A model generated the notes under the pieces. That model saw nothing but the letters and a program-made list of their open reading frames with translations, searched no databases and was not told where the DNA came from. Shown here piece after piece: positions 15,917 to 22,526 of a stretch of DNA of 42,882 nucleotides (the stretch's first letter is position 1; the number at the start of each line of letters is the position of its first letter). The stretch covers positions 1 through 42,882 of the IMG/VR virus record IMGVR_UViG_3300050011_000065; one strand, given 5' to 3'. This DNA is from a virus. The translations under genes were made by a program, and so were the position numbers.

Positions 15917-17887
15917 ATGGCCACCTCTTGGACGTTCACCTTCATCGGCAGCCAGGGCTCTCTTGTCGTCCCCGGTGGAGTCACTCAGCTTCAGATTGAG
16001 TTGTGGGGGGCTGGTGGTCAACGAGCAGGCGGTGTCGCGGGTGATCCCGGCAAGGGCGGTTACCTCAAAGCGACGATCCCGACCACTCCCGGGGAGACGC
16101 TGTACATCAATGTCGGCGGGAGCACAACCGGCTGGAACGGTGGTGGCAACCCCTCCACAGGCGGTCCGTCAGGCGGTGGAATGTCAGACGTTCGCCAGGG
16201 TGGCACCGGGACAGGCAATATCGTGGTCGTCGCTGGTGGTGGTGGCGGCCCAGATGGCAACTCTAACCACGACGGCGGTGCGGGTGGTAATCCCGGCCTC
16301 GATGGTGAGGGCGGCCAGAAGGGCCACGGCGCGACGCAGTCGTCTGGTGGGTCTGCAACCAGCCCGTCAACCGGCGGCTCTGCCTTCCAAGGTGGCAACG
16401 GCATCGGCGGCGGTGGTGGTGGTGGGTACTACGGTGGAGGCGGTGGTGGTGGAGGCGGAGGCGGCGGCGGCGGTGGTGGATCGTCGTGGGCTGGCGCCAC
16501 CGCCTTCAACGTCATCTACGCGACCGGCAGCCAGAGCGGCAATGGCGCAGTCAAGATCACCGTCCCGGCACCACCGAGCCCGACACTGCAAACCCCGAAC
16601 TCCGGCTCGAGCCTCAACGCAGCAGGCGCCGTTCCACTCGTCTGGCTCTACAACCAGAGTGCGGCCGGAACAACGCAGCTTAGTTACCAGTGCCGCCGCA
16701 AGATCGGAGCCGGCGCCTACAGCTACTTGACCGCTCCCAACAACTGGGCAAGCGCGACGCCCGTCAACAACACCAGTTCAGCAGGCACCATCTCCCCCAC
16801 CGGCTGGGCGAACGGCAACACCTACAACTGGTCGATCGCCACCACCGACAGCAACGGCCTCGGTGCCTTCGCCAACGACTTCACGTTCGTCGCCTCCAGC
16901 GCCCCGAGTGTCAGCGTCACGGCACCGACTGGCGTGGCCACGACTGACCCGGTGGCTCATGGAACCTGGACGCCAACCACTCCGGCTGGCAGCCAGACGG
17001 CTTACAGGGCTGTGGTTTACAACGCCGCCCAGTACGGCGCTGGTGGGTTTGCTCCGGGTGTAGGGGCGAGTGCATGGGACAGCGGTGTGGTAGGTGCGAG
17101 TACCGCATCGGCGAACAGCGCAGTCCTCGTGAACGCCGTCTATCGCTACTACGTGCAGATCACCCAGACGGGTGGCCAGACATCGCCGTGGGCGTACTCG
17201 GCGTTCACGATCAACACCACTCCCCCGGCCACTCCCACGCTGGGCGCGGCCAGTGACCCCTCGACAGCCGAGACCACCCTAACGGTTTTCTCCACCGCCG
17301 CCCTTGTCGCGACGATCCAGTACAACGACGACGGAGTGACGTGGCTGCCCGTGAGGAACGGCACCTCGATCGTGGTGGGTGGCGGGAACTACGTCTCCAT
17401 CTACGACAAGGAAGGTCCACCCCTCGCCATCCGCAACTACCGGGCGATGGTGCAGACGACGCTGCAGGTGCCGTCTGCATGGTCGACCACCGTGCCAGTG
17501 AGTAACCAGACGCCCGGCTTCTGGCTGAAGGACGTCACCGGCTCCCTCGGCTCGGTGAAGCTGAAGGTGCTCAAGGGCAGTCTCTCCAGCCACTATCCGA
17601 GACAGTTGACGGAGCATCAAGGGCTCGGCAACGCAGCCGCCTCAATCATCGAGGACGTGATGGGGTTGGAGGATGGCGGGGCCACGCTGATCACGCTAAG
17701 CGCTGCGGAGGACGCCGCACTGATGCCCCTGCTGCTCAGCCAGAAGACGCTGCTGTTCCAGACGGCAGACGGACGCCAGTGGTACGTCTATATCACGAGC
17801 GCAATCCCGACCGATATGCCGTACCTGGTACTGCCCGACATGTACAAAGCGCACTCCATTGTATGGAGGGGTCAGCAGATGCCATGA
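15917..17887 (+). CDS. Glycine-rich adhesin-like protein with distal-tail-type C-terminus (656 aa)
   Basis: The N-terminal part (about 5-215) begins with a beta-strand segment (VTQLQIELWGAGG) and then a glycine-rich domain with Gly-run 16399-16489, similar in style to glycine-rich adhesin domains such as those of T4-type gp38. Residues about 215-540 look like two or three Fn3-like beta modules rich in Thr, Ser and Pro. The last 115 residues (KLKVLKGSLSSHYPRQ, LITLSAAEDAALMPLL, LLFQTADGRQWYVYI) look like a distal-tail or baseplate domain. It directly follows the tape measure, so it likely forms the tail tip and touches the host. Its 3' end overlaps an antisense HNH gene by 16 bases. Confidence 0.7.
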   Translation: MATSWTFTFIGSQGSLVVPGGVTQLQIELWGAGGQRAGGVAGDPGKGGYLKATIPTTPGETLYINVGGSTTGWNGGGNPSTGGPSGGGMSDVRQGGTGTGNIVVVAGGGGGPDGNSNHDGGAGGNPGLDGEGGQKGHGATQSSGGSATSPSTGGSAFQGGNGIGGGGGGGYYGGGGGGGGGGGGGGGGSSWAGATAFNVIYATGSQSGNGAVKITVPAPPSPTLQTPNSGSSLNAAGAVPLVWLYNQSAAGTTQLSYQCRRKIGAGAYSYLTAPNNWASATPVNNTSSAGTISPTGWANGNTYNWSIATTDSNGLGAFANDFTFVASSAPSVSVTAPTGVATTDPVAHGTWTPTTPAGSQTAYRAVVYNAAQYGAGGFAPGVGASAWDSGVVGASTASANSAVLVNAVYRYYVQITQTGGQTSPWAYSAFTINTTPPATPTLGAASDPSTAETTLTVFSTAALVATIQYNDDGVTWLPVRNGTSIVVGGGNYVSIYDKEGPPLAIRNYRAMVQTTLQVPSAWSTTVPVSNQTPGFWLKDVTGSLGSVKLKVLKGSLSSHYPRQLTEHQGLGNAAASIIEDVMGLEDGGATLITLSAAEDAALMPLLLSQKTLLFQTADGRQWYVYITSAIPTDMPYLVLPDMYKAHSIVWRGQQMP

Positions 17888-18414
17888 CCCCAACGCTGTC
17901 GGTCTCGTTCCCGCTTTCGCGCCTTGCTGGGGTGGTCATAAGGAAGGCTCGCGTACCACACTCGCCACTTCTCTCGCCGGCATATTCGGCACCAGCGTCC
18001 ACCACGAGGAGTGTAGGACGTGTTCTCCGTGGTGAACTCGTGCCCGTTGAGGCAGTGCGTCTTGCGGGCATTCAATCCTGCAAAGGTGATCGGGCTTCGC
18101 AGCGTGTTCTCTCGCGACGTCACGGGCTCAAGGTGCGCCGGGTTGACGCACGCCGTCACACGACACAAGTGGTCAAGTTCCAAGCCATCAGGAATCGGCC
18201 CGACGAGCAGTTCGTAGGCAACACGGTGAGCCCACACCCCCACGCCACCCCGCAGAAGCCTCCCGTGCCCGGCATGCTGCGGTGCTCCCAGCCAGATCCA
18301 ACAGGAGCCCTCGAACTTCTGAACGCGAGCCCAAAAGCGGACTTCAAACGTGCGTCCCCACGCAGCCTTGATAGGCCACGGGTTAGACTCGGATCGGGTG
18401 CTGGCAGGGATCAT
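17872..18414 (-). CDS. HNH homing endonuclease, antisense in the tail operon (180 aa)
   Basis: A full-length relative of the gene at 9111: VRFWARVQKFEGSCWIWLGA, AHRVAYELLVGPIPDG, the active segment LDHLCRVTACVNPAHLEPVT, then KTHCLNGHEF and CRIC. It occupies the gap between two tail genes on the opposite strand and its last codons run into the 3' end of the upstream tail gene. A TAAAAT hexamer (18427-18432, minus strand) lies 12 bases before the ATG. Confidence 0.88.
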   Translation of the reverse strand: MIPASTRSESNPWPIKAAWGRTFEVRFWARVQKFEGSCWIWLGAPQHAGHGRLLRGGVGVWAHRVAYELLVGPIPDGLELDHLCRVTACVNPAHLEPVTSRENTLRSPITFAGLNARKTHCLNGHEFTTENTSYTPRGGRWCRICRREKWRVWYASLPYDHPSKARKRERDRQRWGHGIC

Positions 18415-18451
18415 CTGCTGGCACCTATTTTACACCAACCGGTGGTGTGAG

Positions 18452-19618
18452 ATGCCTGGCACCGGAACGACCTCGATCTCGGCCAGCTATATCGCGGCCC
18501 TGAACAAGCTCGCCGCGGGCAAGGACCGTCTGATAACAGCCTCCCGCGCTGAGGTCTGGTCGGGCGAAACCAAGCTGGCCACCCTGACGATCGAAGCCTC
18601 CAGCACGGTCACGGTCGATAGGTCAAACCTCAGCCGCACGACGTGCTCCCTCGTACTGACGGACCCCTTCGCTGGGACGGACCAGGCCATCGTGCCGGAG
18701 ACCGCCGGAGACCTTCTCTACCCAGTCGGGAACGAGCTGGTCGTCTACAACGGGATCACCTACCCCGACGGTACGCAAGAGTTGATCCAGCTTGGGGTCT
18801 TCGGGCTCATTGATGCAGACTTTGACGACGGTGCCAACGACCTGGTCATCACCCTGATCGGATCAGACCGCAGCGTGGCCTGCCAGCACGCCGGGTTCAC
18901 CTCTGCGTACACCATCCCGCCAGGGACGAACGTCGGCGTTGCCATCCAGACGCTGCTCGCCTCCCTCCAGACCGGCCTCGCCATCTCCTACGCCTTCACG
19001 CCGACAGATTCGGTCACCCCGACGACGCCGATCGTCTACCTCCCTGGTGATGACCCCTTCGCGAAAGCCAACGACCTGGCCACCTCGATCGGCAACGAAC
19101 TGTTCTTCGCTCCGACCGGGGTCTGCACGATGATCCCAGTCCCCGACCCGACGCAGGCTGGGGTGAGTTGGGATTATGTCGAGGGTGCCAACCTCGCCAA
19201 GCACATCAAGCGGCACGTCAGTCGAACCAACGCGCCGAACTACATCATCTGCGTTGGGTCAGGGCCAGGGATCGCGGTTCCCTTCCAGGCGGTCGCGCAG
19301 GACACCAACCCGCTCTCGGCCACATGGGTCGGCGGGAAGTACGGCCAGCAGGTTGCGCCACCGAAGACGTCCGGGTTGTACGCCACTCAGGCCGAGGCGC
19401 AGGCGGACGCCGACGCTCAACTGCTGCTCGCCCTCGGGACGATCGAATCTGTCGAGATACAAGCCATGCCGAAGCCGGACACCCAGCCCGACGACGTGGT
19501 CTCTGTGACCCGCGCCCGTAGTGGGCTGACCGCTGTGAACTACGTCATCGACTCCTTCACTCTCGGGTTCGGCAACGCTGGCGTACTCGATTTCGTGGCT
19601 CGTCAGGTGCCGAGTTGA
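18452..19618 (+). CDS. Tail/baseplate protein (388 aa)
   Basis: It starts at ATG 18452 (MPGTGTT); the open frame extends upstream only through the antisense HNH gene. The N-terminal part reads like distal-tail or hub proteins of the DUF5047 type (RAEVWSGETKLATLTIEAS, VDRSNLSRTTCSLVLTDP), then a segment with AIQTLLASLQTGL and QPDDVVSVTRAR typical of the hub barrel. It would link the tube to the fibres. Confidence 0.68.
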   Translation: MPGTGTTSISASYIAALNKLAAGKDRLITASRAEVWSGETKLATLTIEASSTVTVDRSNLSRTTCSLVLTDPFAGTDQAIVPETAGDLLYPVGNELVVYNGITYPDGTQELIQLGVFGLIDADFDDGANDLVITLIGSDRSVACQHAGFTSAYTIPPGTNVGVAIQTLLASLQTGLAISYAFTPTDSVTPTTPIVYLPGDDPFAKANDLATSIGNELFFAPTGVCTMIPVPDPTQAGVSWDYVEGANLAKHIKRHVSRTNAPNYIICVGSGPGIAVPFQAVAQDTNPLSATWVGGKYGQQVAPPKTSGLYATQAEAQADADAQLLLALGTIESVEIQAMPKPDTQPDDVVSVTRARSGLTAVNYVIDSFTLGFGNAGVLDFVARQVPS

Positions 19619-20466
19619 GCCAGCTTCCCCCTCCAGTCTCCGTACCGCAACCAGCCGGCATGACGGCGGCCGACGTCGCCAACGCGATCACAAGCACCGC
19701 GTCGCCGGCTACGGGCCTCGCTGCCATCGCCCAACCCGTCGGAACCTTCGACGGCGTTGTCCTCTCCCTGCAACCAGGGCTGCCCTTCAACACGGTCACC
19801 GTCAGCGCAGTCGGCGATCCGACTCCGATCCCAGGGGTGCGCTACGCCTCCAGTTACAGCCCCGCTGTCGGCGACACGGTGACATTCATGCATGTCGGCA
19901 ACATGATCACTATTCTCTTTGCGCCTTCTGGTGGCACGGGATCGAGCGGTGGCGGGGTTGACATCGGAGACTGCATCTGGACGCCTGTCCAGAAGACCTC
20001 GAACCCGAACTGGCTGCTGTGCGACACACGCGCGGTCGACCCGGTCCTCTACCCAGCCCTCCACGCCATCAACGCGAACACCCCAGACCTAATGCACTAC
20101 CTCCCAGCCGGCACGGGGCTCGTCACCGCGGGAACCACGGCAGGAGCCGCAACTCATACGATGGCTGCCGGCGATCTGGTGGCGCACACCCATACCGGAG
20201 CAGCGCATGCCCACAGTCACAGCCACGCTGGGCCGTCCCACAACCACGGCTACGACCAGCAGGTGGTAGGCGGTGGCTATGGCGCTGGAGCGTACACCGC
20301 TGCCTACACCTCGTCGCACGTTGGGACGGACTCGGCGGGAACCGGGGCGACGAGCACAGACGCCACCACCACCACTCCTGGCGCTGGCGGTTCAACCGGC
20401 TCCGGGACGGCCTTCAGCATCCTCAACCCGGTCCGGGGCGGCTACTGGTATCAGCGGGCGCTCTAG
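19615..20466 (+). CDS. Tail fibre protein with collar-type domain (283 aa)
   Basis: The TTG start at 19615 overlaps the previous stop (TTGA). The middle part is a short beta domain (GDPTPIPGVRYASSY), and the C-terminal third contains a collar-like segment (NWLLCDTRAVDPVLYPALH, VDIGDCIWTP), a His-rich metal-type HTHTGAAHAHSHSHAG and the usual closing SILNPVRGGYWYQRAL. Such domains trimerise and bind iron in T4 gp37-like and gp12-like fibres. Confidence 0.75.
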   Translation: MSQLPPPVSVPQPAGMTAADVANAITSTASPATGLAAIAQPVGTFDGVVLSLQPGLPFNTVTVSAVGDPTPIPGVRYASSYSPAVGDTVTFMHVGNMITILFAPSGGTGSSGGGVDIGDCIWTPVQKTSNPNWLLCDTRAVDPVLYPALHAINANTPDLMHYLPAGTGLVTAGTTAGAATHTMAAGDLVAHTHTGAAHAHSHSHAGPSHNHGYDQQVVGGGYGAGAYTAAYTSSHVGTDSAGTGATSTDATTTTPGAGGSTGSGTAFSILNPVRGGYWYQRAL

Positions 20467-20497
20467 GGCAGCAAGGTGCAGGAGCTAATCTCAGGCT

Positions 20498-20508
20498 AGG
20501 GCAACCCC
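20498..20508. promoter_or_regulatory. AGGGCAACCC motif in intergenic gap
   Basis: AGGGCAACCCC lies 23 bases before the GTG at 20531. The same core AGGGCAACC recurs at 7708-7718, 21071-21079 and 38755-38765, in short gaps ahead of late genes. Possible regulatory or RNA-structure role; unproved. Confidence 0.3.
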
Positions 20509-20530
20509 TCGCTGACCGCACCCTGAGGAG

Positions 20531-21070
20531 GTGAGTGGCGAGACGGATCGCGATGTGTCTGGCTGGACGACTGACACCGTCCACTCTGAACTTCTCCGGC
20601 TTATGGGGGAGGCCGACCGCCGCGTCACTGGCGAAATCGCCGCCATCAATGCCGCCATGGTGGCGGCTGACAAGCGCTATGAGCAGCGGTTCATCGCCCA
20701 GCAAGAGGCGCTGGTCGCCGCCCAGAGCGCCGCCAAGGAGGCTGTTGCCGCCGCGCTGCTGGCTGCCGACCGCGCCGTGTCCAAGGCGGACCTTGCCAAC
20801 GAGAAGCGCTTCGATTCCGTCAACAAGTTCCGCGCTACGCTGGCTGACCAGGCCTCCCAGCTGATGCCACGCATTGAGGCCGAGGCGCGCATCTCCAATC
20901 TCGCCGAGAAGCTGGACGTCATGGGGACGCGGCTTGACAGGGGTGAGGGTAACGCCAGCGGGCGCACAACGACGGCGCTCGCCAACCGCGAGAACATCCA
21001 GTGGGTGATCGGGCTCGTTGTTCTGGTGGTGATCGGGGTGCTTGGCTTCCTTGTCGCCCATTACCGCTAG
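20531..21070 (+). CDS. Membrane-anchored coiled-coil protein (179 aa)
   Basis: GTG 20531 follows TGAGGAGG. Residues about 25-135 form a long charged helix with Ala/Glu/Lys heptads, and residues about 150-175 form one membrane helix (IGLVVLVVIGVLGFLV) followed by two basic residues. Such tail-anchored coiled-coil proteins are common near phage lysis genes; a holin or spanin-like role is possible but not shown. Confidence 0.65.
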   Translation: MSGETDRDVSGWTTDTVHSELLRLMGEADRRVTGEIAAINAAMVAADKRYEQRFIAQQEALVAAQSAAKEAVAAALLAADRAVSKADLANEKRFDSVNKFRATLADQASQLMPRIEAEARISNLAEKLDVMGTRLDRGEGNASGRTTTALANRENIQWVIGLVVLVVIGVLGFLVAHYR

Positions 21071-21104
21071 AGGGCAACCAGTCTGCTGGGGAACCATTGC
21101 AGCA

Positions 21105-21383
21105 ATGCACTTCAACCACCCAAGCGATCGCGACTCCCTGTCCGACGCCTTCGAAGAGCTTAAGGAGCTATTTGTGAGCACAATTTCCGATCTCGGAGCC
21201 GCAGTCGCGGCCAACACCCAAGCCGTCTCGGACCTGCAGACGCATCTCGCCAACGCCGGCACCACGCTCGACGCCGCCGATCAGGCCGTTGTGGACGGTG
21301 TGGTTACGGGACTCGAGGCCAACACGGCTGCCCTTCAGGCTATCGTCAACCCCGTCGTGGCGCAGCCCCCGCCCGTCGGCTAG
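21105..21383 (+). CDS. Small coiled-coil protein (92 aa)
   Basis: I start it at ATG 21105 (MHFNHPSDRD); the frame extends upstream but begins with poor sequence. Residues 15-70 are helical and rich in Ala, Leu, Gln and Thr (LGAAVAANTQAVSDLQTHLA), then a Pro-rich tail. No function recognised. It sits between the membrane coiled-coil protein and the candidate endolysin. Confidence 0.6.
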   Translation: MHFNHPSDRDSLSDAFEELKELFVSTISDLGAAVAANTQAVSDLQTHLANAGTTLDAADQAVVDGVVTGLEANTAALQAIVNPVVAQPPPVG

Positions 21384-21388
21384 AGCCT

Positions 21389-22156
21389 ATGACCGACTGC
21401 ATCCTGCTGCTCAGGTCCAATTACCAGGGATACCCGCAGCCTGGTGGCCCGACCGCGCACTTCGTACGAGTCGGAGCCGCCACGATGCACACCGTAAACC
21501 AGATGACCTCTGGCGGCCGCTGGCCGGGATCTGACTGCGCCGTGGCCGACATGCAGAGCGTTCTGCTCGACCGTGGCCTCCACGTCCCCGTCCTCTCGCT
21601 GGAGGCATACGCCAACACCAGCCAGTACGGGACAACCTGTGAGGGGATCGTCTACGCCCTCGCCAAGTACAAGGTGGCGTCCCACATCGTCCAAGGCAAC
21701 CCGCAGCCCGACTGGGTGATGAATCCTGCGTGGGGTGGGCTGCTGGCGCCGAGCCAGTTCCAAGCGTATCTCGCCGCCTCTCTCCGCGTCTACGTCCAGA
21801 TCGACGACGTGGCACCGGTTGGCACCACGATCCCAGTGGTAGGGCAACCGGAAGCAGCGATCAGCCTTGAAGCTGTGAATCCGAGAGACGTCTTCTGGAG
21901 AGGCGGCGCGCACACCTTCAAGATCGTGGCGAACGGCAACCTTCAACACCACTGGTTCGGCCCTACAGCGTGGAATGGCCCGGAGATCCTGGCGACTGGC
22001 CTAGTCAGCGGGCAGCACATCGAAGCCAACGTGGCCGCCGATGGCAGCTCGCTCTCCGTGAGCGTCAACCGTCCGGACGGACGCACCGCCCGCTTCACCC
22101 AGTTCCAGCCGCAGCCTGCCGGCCAGCCATCGTGGAGAGAGGACGAGATCACTTGA
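21389..22156 (+). CDS. Candidate endolysin with cysteine-peptidase-like N-terminus (255 aa)
   Basis: Residues about 50-105 (GSDCAVADMQSVLLDRG, TTCEGIVYALAKYKV) look like a C39/papain-like cysteine peptidase core, with Cys and a following helix, and a His in GSHIVQG-like context nearby. The C-terminal half is a beta-rich domain (NLQHHWFGPTAWNGPEI) that could bind the cell wall. It precedes a holin-like gene, the usual lysis gene order. The catalytic assignment is tentative; it could equally be a tail-associated hydrolase. Confidence 0.5.
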   Translation: MTDCILLLRSNYQGYPQPGGPTAHFVRVGAATMHTVNQMTSGGRWPGSDCAVADMQSVLLDRGLHVPVLSLEAYANTSQYGTTCEGIVYALAKYKVASHIVQGNPQPDWVMNPAWGGLLAPSQFQAYLAASLRVYVQIDDVAPVGTTIPVVGQPEAAISLEAVNPRDVFWRGGAHTFKIVANGNLQHHWFGPTAWNGPEILATGLVSGQHIEANVAADGSSLSVSVNRPDGRTARFTQFQPQPAGQPSWREDEIT

Positions 22157-22218
22157 TCGAAATCCTTGTGATCGTGCTGGTCGTCGTGCTTGTGCTCGTC
22201 CTCGTCAACCGCATCTAG
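22153..22218 (+). CDS. Micro membrane peptide (21 aa)
   Basis: TTG 22153 overlaps the endolysin stop (TTGA), and the peptide is almost wholly a membrane helix of Ile, Leu and Val, ending in NRI. It lies just before the holin-like gene and could be a holin antagonist, pinholin or membrane-stress peptide. Short length makes this uncertain, but coupling and composition favour translation. Confidence 0.5.
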   Translation: MIEILVIVLVVVLVLVLVNRI

Positions 22219-22226
22219 GAGAACCC

Positions 22227-22448
22227 GTGAACCTCTTTACTCAGGAACCCGCGCTCATCTCGGGCGCCCTCGTTGCCGTCATAGCTCTCGCCACCAGCTT
22301 CGGATTGCACTGGTCCGTTGATCAGGTCGGAGCCGTCACGGCAGCCTTCGGCGCTGTCCTTGCGCTGTTCGTCCGCTCCCAAGTCACCCCCACAGCCGCA
22401 GCCGTTCCGCCGACCCCCCCGCAGGTGCTCACTCCTCCGAAGGTCTGA
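22227..22448 (+). CDS. Holin-like protein, two membrane helices (73 aa)
   Basis: GTG 22227 has AGGAGAA just upstream. Residues about 10-28 (ISGALVAVIALATSFGLH) and 33-50 (GAVTAAFGAVLALFV) are membrane helices, followed by a Pro-rich tail. Size, topology and place next to the candidate endolysin fit a class II-type holin that opens the inner membrane. Confidence 0.7.
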   Translation: MNLFTQEPALISGALVAVIALATSFGLHWSVDQVGAVTAAFGAVLALFVRSQVTPTAAAVPPTPPQVLTPPKV

Positions 22449-22526
22449 GTGTCTCCCTTCGCACTGGTGGTGCTGCTTCCCTTGGTTCTCTACGCCGCCA
22501 GAGTTCTCGCTAGGCCAGAGGAATGA
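22449..22526 (+). CDS. Micro membrane peptide (25 aa)
   Basis: GTG 22449 directly follows the holin stop and its own stop overlaps the next ATG as ATGA. The peptide has one hydrophobic helix (FALVVLLPLVLYAA) and a basic tail (RVLARPEE). Together with the peptide at 22153 it brackets the holin gene. Confidence 0.5.
   Translation: MSPFALVVLLPLVLYAARVLARPEE

Noticed and set aside
16399-16489. GGT/GGC repeat run as a possible CRISPR or satellite
   Set aside because: It is in frame and encodes poly-Gly of an adhesin domain; there are no spacers.
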